This document shows positions 31,894-38,237 of a DNA stretch of 40,425 nucleotides, one piece after another. The translations under genes and the position numbers were made by a program. This stretch comes from JABJGO01 sp963921245. GTDB taxonomy: Bacteria > Pseudomonadota > Alphaproteobacteria > Rhodospirillales > Casp-alpha2. The stretch is from the NCBI GenBank assembly GCA_963921245.4, contig CAWUEY030000002.1:1-40425 (forward strand), given 5' to 3'. How positions within the stretch are numbered: position 1 is the first letter of the stretch; every line of letters starts with the position of its first letter. The notes under the pieces are model-generated. The model searched no databases, was not told the DNA's origin, and saw nothing but the letters and a program-made list of their open reading frames with translations.

Positions 31894-32123
31894 TTACGCC
31901 TCCTCTCAACGGCCATGGGGTGAATCACAATATTACGCCCCTCATGGCTGTACTCCACGCCTTCGGTCCATTTCGAGTGTATCCAGTGACGTACACGTCT
32001 CACGGGGTGACCTGTGCGGTTACAGTAGGCTTTGATATCCATACCCATCATTGAGGCACGACCGAGCTTCAGGAATTCTATTTCAGCCCTGAGCTCATCG
32101 ATTTGTGCCTCGATATCATTCAT
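31875..32123 (-). CDS. Excisionase-like DNA-binding protein
   Basis: The 82-residue protein has an N-terminal coiled coil (IDELRAEIEFLKLG) and then a winged-helix-like part (YCNRTGHPVRRVRHWIHSKW, GVEYSHEGRNIVIHP). The latter resembles small phage excisionases, which bend DNA at att sites and steer the integrase. It lies directly upstream of and overlaps int, the usual place for xis. Its start overlaps the stop of a 48-codon gene. Confidence 0.72.
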   Translation of the reverse strand: MNDIEAQIDELRAEIEFLKLGRASMMGMDIKAYCNRTGHPVRRVRHWIHSKWTEGVEYSHEGRNIVIHPMAVERRRKWLELV

Positions 32124-32266
32124 TTTACCTTCACCTTCCGTTTCGCTTGTCTTCTCGCAATCATGTAAACCTTCAGCTCCTTCTCACTTTTCCAATGACT
32201 GTGAACCTTGCCCATAACGTAAAGGGTGAAGGGTGTCTCTGTTGGGCCGTCTTCTTTGATGAACAT
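32120..32266 (-). CDS. Small basic protein, 48 residues
   Basis: ATG at 32266 overlaps the repaired stop of the upstream gene (TGATG). The frame ends at 32120-32122, overlapping the excisionase start (ATGA). The product starts MFIKEDGPTETPFTLYVMGK and ends in a basic run (RRQAKRKVKVK). Tight coupling on both sides makes it a credible member of the left early operon. No family was recognised. Confidence 0.6.
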   Translation of the reverse strand: MFIKEDGPTETPFTLYVMGKVHSHWKSEKELKVYMIARRQAKRKVKVK

Positions 32267-32534
32267 CAGAAGGGCGGCTCATCGTTGTAACCAGCAGGGG
32301 ACATGTTGTCGTTTCTCGGCTGCTCCTGGCGCTGTGGTTTGAAATCGTTTAGCTCGACGTAGAACGCCCCGCTCTTTGATTCCTTCAGGCTCAATCTGAC
32401 TTCCTCTGGCCGGTTGTTAAGCCAGTGCACAAGCTTCCGTCACGCTCAACCGCAAAGTCGGCTATGACGAAACTGGGTGCGTTCTGATGTGGCTTGTATG
32501 CCCGGAGTCCGTCTACAAATACTTTTTCGCTCAT
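32266..32534 (-). pseudogene. Small early protein (ssDNA-binding-like) gene with a one-base frameshift
   Basis: From ATG 32534 leftward the frame reads MSEKVFVDGLRAYKPHQNAP then SFVIADFAVERDG. It departs from natural text at about 32437 and stops early at 32391. The adjacent frame continues LVHWLNNRPEEVRLSLKES through GAFYVELNDF to DNMSPAGYNDEPPF and TGA at 32266-32268. One extra G in the GG run (CC at 32437-32438 on the plus strand) would join them into an 89-codon gene. The acidic DEPPF end resembles C-terminal tips of single-strand DNA-binding proteins, a suggestive but weak hint. Confidence 0.7.
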
Positions 32535-32590
32535 ACTGCTTCTCGTTCCTGCAGATAGTCGTGGCTGAATGTGTAACCGTGAAATTCCAT
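32531..32590 (-). CDS. Possible 19-residue peptide upstream of the ssDNA-binding-like gene
   Basis: ATG at 32590 (leftward) follows AAGGGAGAGATAT, a strong ribosome site. It encodes MEFHGYTFSHDYLQEREAV, and its stop overlaps the next ATG (ATGA). It may be a leader that couples translation of the downstream gene or a true microprotein. No homology is known to me. Confidence 0.4.
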   Translation of the reverse strand: MEFHGYTFSHDYLQEREAV

Positions 32591-32607
32591 ATATCTCTCC
32601 CTTATCC

Positions 32608-33552
32608 CTATGCGGCTGCCGGAGCTTCTTTCTTTTCCAACTCCTCAACCCACTCAGGCACAGGCTTAGCTGAATTTCTTAGCGTCTCCAGCATCCAGCG
32701 TTCAGTGGAAGACCACTTTTCATCTTTCAGAATATTGAGGATCTGCTTCAGGACTTTCCGGCAGATTAATTCGTAACAACCTTCGCCAAAATCAATGCCA
32801 ATGCGCTCTTGCCAATGCTTACGTTGATGCTTAGGAGGCAGTACACGCTTGATGTAGCGTTGCTCAGGCATTTCAGGGATGTGGAACTGGCCCCAGTAGA
32901 AATCGCCGCGTATAACGAAGTAATCCCCACGGCAGTCCAGGTTCCCACTGCAGTCCAGGTTCCCACTGCAGTACAGGTTCCCACGGCAGTACAGGTACCC
33001 ACTGCAGTACAGGTTCCCACTGCAGTACAGGTTCCCACTGCAGTACAGGTTCCCACTGCAGTACAGGTTCCCACTGCAGTACAGGTTCCCACTGCAGTAC
33101 AGGTTCCCACTGCAGTACAGGTTCCCACTGCAGTCCAGGTACCCACGGCAGTCCAGGTACCCACGGCAGTACAGGTTCCCACTGCAGTACAGGTTCCCAC
33201 TGCAGTACAGGTTCCCACTGCAGTACAGGTACCCACGGCAGTACAGGTACCCACGGCAGTCCAGGTTCCCACTGCAGTCCAGGTTCCCACTGCAGTCCAG
33301 GTTCCCACTGCAGTACAGGTTCCCACTGCAGTACAGGTTCCCACTGCAGTACAGGTTCCCACTGCAGTACAGGTTCCCACTGCAGTACAGGTTCCCACTG
33401 CAGTACAGGTTCCCATCTACTGACAAACCCATAGGACAATTAAAAAAATGCACATCGCATTCAATGCGCAGGTTACCTTCAATCTCCACACAGTTTTTGT
33501 CGTCCATCAGTTTCTTCAGTTCTTCAATCGTGCTTACTGTTGTTGTTTCCAT
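32608..33552 (-). CDS. Cysteine-rich hexapeptide-repeat protein (beta-solenoid-like)
   Basis: The product has 314 residues from ATG 33552, preceded by AAGGAAAGGAAG. Residues 48-209 are 27 uninterrupted hexapeptides of form [N/Y]-L-[Y/D]-C-[S/R]-G, so a Cys recurs every six residues and a Leu two residues before it. The alternating inward pattern suggests a beta-solenoid (left-handed helix-like), with cysteines possibly stacking in the core or binding metal. The C-terminal 105 residues form a separate domain (KHWQERIGIDFG, CYELICRKVLKQIL, KWSSTERWMLETL). The gene sits in the left early operon with recombination genes. Function unknown; similar repeat proteins occur in other phages. Confidence 0.8.
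   Translation of the reverse strand: METTTVSTIEELKKLMDDKNCVEIEGNLRIECDVHFFNCPMGLSVDGNLYCSGNLYCSGNLYCSGNLYCSGNLYCSGNLYCSGNLDCSGNLDCSGNLDCRGYLYCRGYLYCSGNLYCSGNLYCSGNLYCRGYLDCRGYLDCSGNLYCSGNLYCSGNLYCSGNLYCSGNLYCSGNLYCSGNLYCSGYLYCRGNLYCSGNLDCSGNLDCRGDYFVIRGDFYWGQFHIPEMPEQRYIKRVLPPKHQRKHWQERIGIDFGEGCYELICRKVLKQILNILKDEKWSSTERWMLETLRNSAKPVPEWVEELEKKEAPAAA
32926..33411 (-). repeat. 27 tandem 18-bp repeats
   Basis: Coding-strand unit AACCTGTACTGCAGTGGG repeats 27 times without a gap. Only three bases vary: A/T in codon 1 (Asn/Tyr), T/G in codon 3 (Tyr/Asp) and A/C in codon 5 (Ser/Arg). All other bases are invariant, so most units contain a PstI site (CTGCAG). The unit has no stop in any of six frames, which creates long spurious frames on both strands. 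Confidence 0.96.
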
Positions 33553-33625
33553 TTCTTCCTTTCCTTAAGGTTCGGAACACCGCGCGGGCACACCGCTCGA
33601 AGGTTCCTGTCTTCTTTAATGAACA

Positions 33626-33817
33626 TCACCAAGCCATTCTCAATACTTCGTTTGCTTTGTCTGGCTTATCAGGTTGTCCCTTGTGGGCTTCATTCACCTG
33701 ATAGGCTTCCTCGTAGCTTTCGTATGAGCCGACATAACAGTTTTTCCGTCCCTTCTTTGTGCAATACACGCGAAACCGAATACACCCGTCTGCGCAGTTG
33801 TAGACATGTATGCTCAT
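33626..33817 (-). CDS. Small AP2-like or hypothetical early protein, 63 residues
   Basis: The protein reads MSIHVYNCADGCIRFRVYCT, then KGRKNCYVGSYESYEEAYQV, ending in a Lys/Pro-rich tail. The three-strand-plus-helix layout with YVGSYESYEEA resembles AP2-type DNA-binding folds found in phage proteins, but the match is weak. The start overlaps the stop of the exonuclease gene. It is part of the left early operon. Confidence 0.5.
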   Translation of the reverse strand: MSIHVYNCADGCIRFRVYCTKKGRKNCYVGSYESYEEAYQVNEAHKGQPDKPDKANEVLRMAW

Positions 33818-34446
33818 GCTGCTCTGTACTCGCTCTCCAGGATCGTTTCTTTCGTGAAGGTGACCAGGGTTTGGAAGTCCTCTACACGGGCTTCGATGTC
33901 TGCAAATGCCTTGTCGAACTGCCCTTTGTGTATCCGGTGAATGAACAGCCGTTTTTCTTCCGGGAAGTCAGGGCAAAAACTGATGAAGTCGAGCCAGTCT
34001 CTCCCTGTGAGATACAGGTTGGCGATGCACTGCCATTTGTACTGGGGGTCAAGCGCTTGACGTTTCACCCTGGCATAGTGAACTGAGGGGATGGCTGATT
34101 TGATTTCGATCACCCCGATATCGCCTACCAATCCATCGGGTGAACAACCCTGAAACCCGAAGTCAAAGAAGCCGCCGTTTGCTACCGTGCAAAACTGATC
34201 TTCTTCGTAAGCAAGCCGCGCCATCGGTTCTTGTTCGTGGCCACGTTCCATGTGATGGTTTGAATAACTTTCCCCGGCAGGCTTACCGGTGATCTGTTCC
34301 AGCGCGATATTGACGGCTAACTGTTTGGCAGGCTCCCCGAAGGCTTTACCTAGGTTCGCCATGACCTTCGATAGATTCGATGACGTGAGCTTGCCTGCAC
34401 GTAACACAAACCATTCCTCGCTGTTCTGTTGGACGTTATGAAACAT
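33814..34446 (-). CDS. YqaJ-type (lambda Exo-like) recombination exonuclease
   Basis: The 210-residue protein begins with the EEWFVLRAGKLTSSN motif of YqaJ nucleases. It has MERGHEQEPMAR (glutamate ligand), GCSPDGLVGD (Asp) and GVIEIKS (Glu and Lys of the PD-(D/E)xK core), then YKWQCIANLYLTG. It should digest one strand of double-stranded DNA ends to feed single-strand annealing during phage recombination. The upstream gene, overlapping by 11 bases, is probably its ssDNA-binding partner. Confidence 0.9.
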   Translation of the reverse strand: MFHNVQQNSEEWFVLRAGKLTSSNLSKVMANLGKAFGEPAKQLAVNIALEQITGKPAGESYSNHHMERGHEQEPMARLAYEEDQFCTVANGGFFDFGFQGCSPDGLVGDIGVIEIKSAIPSVHYARVKRQALDPQYKWQCIANLYLTGRDWLDFISFCPDFPEEKRLFIHRIHKGQFDKAFADIEARVEDFQTLVTFTKETILESEYRAA

Positions 34447-34969
34447 CGCCCATCACCTCCCTGATTAACTGCTGTTCGTGTGCTGGCGTGATGTCGGCGT
34501 GAGCCTTCACGTTGTCTAATGTCTTATCTCGCTCAAACGCCTTCTTGGCTCTATTCCATAAATCAGATCCGGGTGTCACCTTTGCCCGCTCGTCTCGTGG
34601 CCGGTTCGGATCGATGCGGACACCACCGACAATATCCTGACCAAACTTCACGGATGCATCCCGGTAAACCCTGATTTTGATGCCAGCCCAGTCCTCAATG
34701 AACGGCGAGTCGTCTGCAAATCCCCTGATGATTTTGCAGTTGCCAACGTTTAAAATGAGGGGTTTGAGCTTCATGCCAGGCCGTATCTCGGGCTCAATGA
34801 AATAGGCCACCATGTGCTGTTCGTTTTTACCGGCCTGGTTCTTTTCGTAGCGGACCTCTTTGATGGTGAGCACGACGGGTTCGGTAAGCTCTTCGTTCGA
34901 CAGGTAGGGCGATTTGAACGCCTGCCGGTAATGCGTTTTGTTGTTGTCCACTGGTTTCAGTTCAGTCAT
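34436..34969 (-). CDS. Putative ssDNA-binding/recombination partner protein
   Basis: The product has 177 residues after AAGGAGCCTTAG, the strongest ribosome site of this operon. The pattern YRQAFKSPYLSNEEL, VVLTIKEVRYEK, KPLILNVGNCKIIRGFADDS, FIEDWAGIKIRVYRDASVKF and VGGVRI recurs in phage proteins encoded beside YqaJ or RecT genes and thought to bind single-stranded DNA. The body is a beta-barrel-like series of strands; the C-terminus is helical (AFERDKTLDNVKAHADITP). The family name is not certain; the role is inferred from neighbourhood. Confidence 0.65.
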   Translation of the reverse strand: MTELKPVDNNKTHYRQAFKSPYLSNEELTEPVVLTIKEVRYEKNQAGKNEQHMVAYFIEPEIRPGMKLKPLILNVGNCKIIRGFADDSPFIEDWAGIKIRVYRDASVKFGQDIVGGVRIDPNRPRDERAKVTPGSDLWNRAKKAFERDKTLDNVKAHADITPAHEQQLIREVMGDVS

Positions 34970-35167
34970 CTAAGGCTCCTTAACACCCGGCACACGCGCC
35001 ATGGCAGTGTCAGCAATTTTCGTCGCGTGAACCGGGTGCTGTTGAAAAACGAGTTGGGCGCAGTAGCTGTATGCTTCCTGGCGAGTTTCGCCAAACCCGC
35101 AATACACCTGACCAGATGGCCCTTTGAATATGGCGTGAAAACCGTTGCCTGATGGTTCGATAATCAT
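34970..35167 (-). CDS. Small hypothetical protein, 65 residues
   Basis: The sequence MIIEPSGNGFHAIFKGPSGQ, then VYCGFGETRQEAYSYCAQLV, is a short beta-hairpin plus helix, similar in plan to HicB-like N-terminal halves. No catalytic or DNA-binding motif is visible. Start and stop overlap or abut neighbours, placing it firmly in the left early operon. Confidence 0.5.
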   Translation of the reverse strand: MIIEPSGNGFHAIFKGPSGQVYCGFGETRQEAYSYCAQLVFQQHPVHATKIADTAMARVPGVKEP

Positions 35168-35349
35168 GCGAACGTCTTTTTGTTGGTGGCCTCGGCGTTG
35201 ACTTCCCCCGCCTTGTCCAGGCCAGCGTCAAAGCCCTTGCGGTAGGCCATGCCCAGCAACAACTCAAACTGCATTTTGAAGTTGTCCTGCCGGTCGTACA
35301 GCGTCTCAAGTTCGTCTTTGAGGTCTTCTCGAACTTTCTCGTCGATCAT
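35164..35349 (-). CDS. Small helical hypothetical protein, 61 residues
   Basis: The product MIDEKVREDLKDELETLYDR, continuing QFELLLGMAYRKGFDAG, is almost wholly helical and charged. ATG 35349 follows GGGGATAAGAC, 3 bases after the previous stop. No family was recognised. It is coupled to the downstream 65-residue gene by ATGA. Confidence 0.5.
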   Translation of the reverse strand: MIDEKVREDLKDELETLYDRQDNFKMQFELLLGMAYRKGFDAGLDKAGEVNAEATNKKTFA

Positions 35350-35352
35350 GTC

Positions 35353-35616
35353 TTATCCCCAGTAATCCGCTGCGTGTTCATCGTAGGCATCAAACGCGAT
35401 CTCGAAAAACTCAACCCAGCTTGTTGCGCGTGAGAAATCCAGCCCGTCCACCCGTTTGGTAAAGTCGTTAAACACGTCTTCATCAAAGTGCAGTTCGTGT
35501 TCATTGAGCCGGGCGTAGTGATATGACTTTGCCCGTGCCTCGGCCTTGATCTTTTCCGCCAGCGTTGTGACGTTGGCGGCATTGCCTTTTGCTACAAACT
35601 CTTGGAGTGCGTTCAT
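35353..35616 (-). CDS. First gene of the left early operon, hypothetical, 87 residues
   Basis: ATG 35616 (MNALQEFVAKGNAANVTTLA) is preferred over an in-frame TTG at 35637. The protein is helical and acidic toward the C-terminus (FFEIAFDAYDEHAADYWG). It is the first gene after the operator-controlled leftward promoter at 35649-35677. No function is assigned; as the first delayed or early product it could be regulatory. Confidence 0.55.
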   Translation of the reverse strand: MNALQEFVAKGNAANVTTLAEKIKAEARAKSYHYARLNEHELHFDEDVFNDFTKRVDGLDFSRATSWVEFFEIAFDAYDEHAADYWG

Positions 35617-35648
35617 CTGATTTGTTTCTCTATTCAATTCTTATGCAT

Positions 35649-35698
35649 ATAATATTCACATGACGTGATCAAGTCAAAGGATTTTTCACGTCATGTGA
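35649..35698 (-). promoter_or_regulatory. Leftward early promoter with two repressor operators
   Basis: On the minus strand TTGACT (35672-35677) and TATTAT (35649-35654) are separated by exactly 17 bases. The operator TCACATGACGTGA (35656-35668) fills that spacer. A second copy in opposite orientation, TCACGTCATGTGA (35686-35698), lies just upstream of the -35. A third identical copy is at 36374-36386. Repressor bound here should block transcription of the recombination/integration operon, as at lambda PL. Confidence 0.8.
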
Positions 35699-35959
35699 TT
35701 TCGATCTGTGCGTTATAATTTCAAAATGAAACAAATACTAAGTTTTGATTAGTAATCAAGGGTTTGTTGGATGCCACGCAGGAAATAACCCCTCCTCGCG
35801 GGAGGACGTTGGTGTGTTCAGGGAATGAAGAATTTGCAAGCCGTGCAAATCGCACTTAATTATTTGGAAGCCAATCCTTTATTGTGGCGGGTGCCTGGGC
35901 CCATGCTTGCGCTTGCTTAGGCGTGCGAGAATAGCCCTTTTCTAAAAGACGTGTAGTTT
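35699..35959. other. Gap between leftward promoter and repressor gene: palindrome, hairpin and a 31-codon frame
   Basis: A perfect palindrome TTGATTAGTAATCAA lies at 35745-35759, and a small CCTCC/GGAGG hairpin lies near 35792-35807. TTATAAT near 35713 could be the -10 of a rightward promoter overlapping the second operator. A frame from ATG 35825 to TAG 35918-35920 encodes MKNLQAVQIALNYLEANPLL and eleven more residues, with only a weak GGGA upstream. It might be a small regulatory peptide. Nothing larger is present. Confidence 0.35.
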
Positions 35960-36331
35960 CTATATCTCGGTATCTTCGTAATCATAATTATTATTATTCT
36001 TTGATGATGTCAATTCCGCCCATTGCATCAAGGTTCGTCGCATCAAATCAGAAGGCATTCCGGATGGATTGGCCGCATAAATCCAATCTAACGTAACCAT
36101 ATAAGTCTTCGATAGCCGGGCCATGACATACCATGAAGGGGCCCGGGCGCCATTTTCCCATTGAGAAAAAGTGTTTTGTTGTACATCAAGAATTGTGCAC
36201 AAGTCTTTGGCAGTCAGACCTAAAGCGAGCCTAGCGCACCGCAAACGGAGCCCGGCGGCTTTTACTTCATCTAGTTCCGCTATATTTTTTGGATTTGTGG
36301 GTAACTGTGGCATCGCTTTATTGTCTTTCAT
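35960..36331 (-). CDS. XRE-family repressor (CI-like, short form)
   Basis: The 123-residue protein has a central helix-turn-helix (LGLTAKDLCTILDV then QQNTFSQWENGAR, about residues 38-63) typical of phage repressors. It is encoded divergently from a Cro-like gene with a palindromic operator between them, so it is the probable lysogenic repressor. The C-terminus is short and Asn-rich, and there is no S24 peptidase domain with an Ala-Gly cleavage site, so classical RecA-stimulated self-cleavage is not expected. Its own promoter would overlap the 36374-36386 operator, allowing autoregulation. Confidence 0.8.
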   Translation of the reverse strand: MKDNKAMPQLPTNPKNIAELDEVKAAGLRLRCARLALGLTAKDLCTILDVQQNTFSQWENGARAPSWYVMARLSKTYMVTLDWIYAANPSGMPSDLMRRTLMQWAELTSSKNNNNYDYEDTEI

Positions 36332-36361
36332 AAACCTGCTTCTGGCGATTCACTAATATTC

Positions 36362-36390
36362 TTGAAAAGAAAATCACGTCATGTGATAAT
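36362..36390 (+). promoter_or_regulatory. Rightward early promoter with operator
   Basis: TTGAAA (36362-36367) and GATAAT (36385-36390) are 17 bases apart. The operator TCACGTCATGTGA (36374-36386) lies in the spacer and touches the -10. It is 10 bases upstream of the Cro-like start, analogous to lambda PR. Confidence 0.8.
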
Positions 36391-36399
36391 TTAGGCCAT

Positions 36400-36618
36400 A
36401 TGACAGATGCAGAAATCATTTACAAAATTGGCGGTCCTCGACTTGTTGGGCGCGCGTTGCAAGTGCGGGCAACGGCTGTTCATAACTGGGTGCATAGAGG
36501 CATCCCTGCTATGTATCGTCCGACTGTTTGGGCGATCCTCGAAAAAAAACATCCTGCTGTGGCTGCAGAGTTAGTTCGGGATGAATTTCTTAATGTCTTC
36601 TCATACGTAGATCTGTGA
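36400..36618 (+). CDS. Cro-like regulator (YdaS-type helix-turn-helix)
   Basis: The 72-residue protein shows EIIYKIGGPRLVGRALQV and TAVHNWVHRGIPAMYR, the YdaS/Cro-type helix-turn-helix in which a short loop is followed by an NW recognition helix. It is the first gene of the rightward operon, opposite the repressor, so it is the likely lytic-side regulator. Its stop overlaps the next start (GTGA). Confidence 0.8.
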   Translation: MTDAEIIYKIGGPRLVGRALQVRATAVHNWVHRGIPAMYRPTVWAILEKKHPAVAAELVRDEFLNVFSYVDL

Positions 36619-36824
36619 AAGACTTCGAGGCAAAAACCAGCCTGACCGATGGTCAGTACAAAGCGATGCTGGAGGTGATTGAAGCCAAGGGGATGACCCA
36701 GGCTGGTTACATTCGGCATTTAATTCTCAACGACATCTACAAGTCACAAGACCTAGTAGAGCAGATGCAGTTGATCACCAGTAGATCGAAAACTGCGAAG
36801 AAACAGCGTTGCCAAGGGGGTTAA
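36615..36824 (+). CDS. Small ribbon-helix-helix-like protein
   Basis: The product has 69 residues from GTG 36615. The pattern KTSLTDGQYKAMLEVIEAKG followed by TQAGYIRHLILNDI is one strand then two helices, as in Arc/MetJ-type DNA-binding proteins. The tail is basic (SRSKTAKKQRCQGG). It may be a second early regulator. Position right after the Cro-like gene and a GTGA overlap support expression. Confidence 0.55.
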   Translation: MKDFEAKTSLTDGQYKAMLEVIEAKGMTQAGYIRHLILNDIYKSQDLVEQMQLITSRSKTAKKQRCQGG

Positions 36825-36826
36825 AC

Positions 36827-37096
36827 GTGTACCGAAATAGTCCTTTTTTTGATCTGTTATCGAAGGTGGGTCGGGAATATTTCCCAAACAGTAACGGTTT
36901 CCCCGCAGTCCCTCCCCATTCTGGAGCCGCAGGTTTCCCCCTTTCCCCTGCGGTTGGGGAGGAGGGTATCCCCGATGCCAGAACACAGGCCACAGACATT
37001 AGCAAACCAGGGGTGTTTAAAAACAAACGCCTGGCCTGGGAGAGCTCGGCAAAACGTCGAAAGCATCCCCAGATTTTCATCGGTAGCCGGGGGTAG
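36827..37096 (+). CDS. Hypothetical protein before the replication gene
   Basis: GTG 36827 follows AAGGGGGTTAAAC, a good ribosome site. The 89-residue product (YRNSPFFDLLSKVGREYF..., Pro/Gly-rich middle, basic end) has no recognised domain. A frame shifted by one also stays open over much of this stretch, so the choice rests on the ribosome site. The stop is 3 bases before the next start. Confidence 0.45.
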   Translation: MYRNSPFFDLLSKVGREYFPNSNGFPAVPPHSGAAGFPLSPAVGEEGIPDARTQATDISKPGVFKNKRLAWESSAKRRKHPQIFIGSRG

Positions 37097-37099
37097 GGG

Positions 37100-37924
37100 A
37101 TGCGTTCACGAAATATAAAACCCGCTCTGTTTAAAAACGAGATTCTAGGTGAAGCAGACCCACTGCTAACCATCCTTTTTGAGGGTCTTTGGTGTATGGC
37201 AGATCGAGAGGGAAAACTGGAAGACCGACCCAAAAGAATCAAGGCAGAAATCTTCCCTTACCGTGAGCTTCCCGGCATTAACGGTGAAGAACCGGGCATT
37301 AACGGTTATTTAACGGTGCTTTCACAACTAGGTTTTATCGACCGATATTCGGTAGGAAATCTATCCGTTATCAAGGTTTTGGCCTTTGAGGAACACCAAT
37401 CTCCGCACAAGACAGAGAAAGCGAGCGTGCTGCCAGAAAACCCTTTAGAAACAGATAGTTGTGATTTAACGGTTAAGCCACCGTTATCTAACGAAAGTGT
37501 AACCGTTAGAGAACCCCTGATTCCTGATTCCGGATTCCTGATTCCTGATTCCTGTGTAGAGGGGGAAACCCATGCTCAAGCCATGCATGAACCAAGCATG
37601 GGTCAAGCACAAGTCGAGGAGATCGCTTCTTCGCCCCCGATGAAAAAACCGGCGTCGACAGCAAGATTCAAACCGCCACCAGAAACCGACGTCATGGATT
37701 ACATGATCGAAAACGGCTTGGACGCCGCAACCGCCAGTGCGCAAGCCAATCGTTTCTGGAATTTTTACGACTCGAAAAACTGGATGGTTGGCAAAAACAA
37801 AATGACCAAGTGGCGATCAGCCGCCGCGAATTGGATCAGCTGGAGGAACGACGATGCGCAATCAAAACCAAACCCTGTCCGCAGCAGAAGCGCGCTTGAG
37901 CTCGCAAGCGGAGGAAATTGGTAA
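37100..37924 (+). CDS. Phage replication initiator-like protein (O-like)
   Basis: The 274-residue protein begins with a winged-helix region common in phage replication proteins: KPALFKNEILGEADPLLTIL then FEGLWCMADREGKLEDRPKR and KAEIFPYR. A disordered middle (about 120-195) links to a C-terminal helical domain (MIENGLDAATASAQANRFW; NKMTKWRSAAANWISW). It likely binds iterons in its own gene and recruits the helicase loader encoded next, like lambda O. The middle contains repeat-encoded IPDSGFLIPDS. The downstream gene starts inside its end. Confidence 0.75.
   Translation: MRSRNIKPALFKNEILGEADPLLTILFEGLWCMADREGKLEDRPKRIKAEIFPYRELPGINGEEPGINGYLTVLSQLGFIDRYSVGNLSVIKVLAFEEHQSPHKTEKASVLPENPLETDSCDLTVKPPLSNESVTVREPLIPDSGFLIPDSCVEGETHAQAMHEPSMGQAQVEEIASSPPMKKPASTARFKPPPETDVMDYMIENGLDAATASAQANRFWNFYDSKNWMVGKNKMTKWRSAAANWISWRNDDAQSKPNPVRSRSALELASGGNW
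37279..37552 (+). repeat. Iteron cluster in the replication gene, candidate origin
   Basis: The heptamer TAACGGT or its complement occurs exactly at 37279, 37300, 37311, 37467, 37480 and 37502 within 230 bases, with a seventh copy at 36892. Next to it, 37518-37552 is five tandem heptamers TGATTCC (one as GGATTCC). Repeats inside a replication initiator gene resemble the lambda O/ori arrangement. Function as origin is inferred. Confidence 0.55.
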
Positions 37925-38237
37925 ATCAATCATCGACAAGCTGTTCGGCACGCTGAAGCTCCAGTATCCCACATTTTTGAATGGCCAGCCGGAGATAGAA
38001 ACCAAGCGGATTTGGTTTGCGCATTTGCAATCTTACCGAATAGAACACATTGAGGCGGCCGCGCTGCTGGCGCCGGAACGCTTTCCCCGGTTCGCGCCGA
38101 CGATTGGAGAATTCAAGAAATTGCTTGCAGAGATCAATACACCGAAGCCCGGTACCGCGATAGAGATGAGTAATTTTTGTTCGCAATGCCGCGCTGACCG
38201 CCGCTCACAACGCCACGTGGATGTGTGCCTGAAATGA
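37854..38237 (+). CDS. Replication P-like helicase-loader protein
   Basis: The 127-residue protein overlaps the initiator gene by 71 bases. The core YPTFLNGQPEIETKRIWFAH, then LLAPERFPRFAPTIGEFKKLL, matches the WxPSxxEF-type pattern of lambda P-like loaders. The C-terminus has a CXXC and His/Cys residues (FCSQCRADRRSQRHVDVC) that could form a small zinc site. Position after an O-like gene supports helicase loading at the phage origin. It is shorter than lambda P, so only the core may be conserved. Confidence 0.65.
   Translation: MRNQNQTLSAAEARLSSQAEEIGKSIIDKLFGTLKLQYPTFLNGQPEIETKRIWFAHLQSYRIEHIEAAALLAPERFPRFAPTIGEFKKLLAEINTPKPGTAIEMSNFCSQCRADRRSQRHVDVCLK

Noticed and set aside
32926..33411. 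CRISPR array
   Set aside because: The units are contiguous 18-mers without spacers and are in-frame coding; there are no cas genes.
32766..33439. Long frames on both strands across the repeat array (VPTAVQ, GTCTAV and WEPVLQ repeats)
   Set aside because: They arise because the 18-bp unit has no stop in any frame. Only the NLYCSG frame has a good ribosome site, non-repeat flanking domains and operon context.
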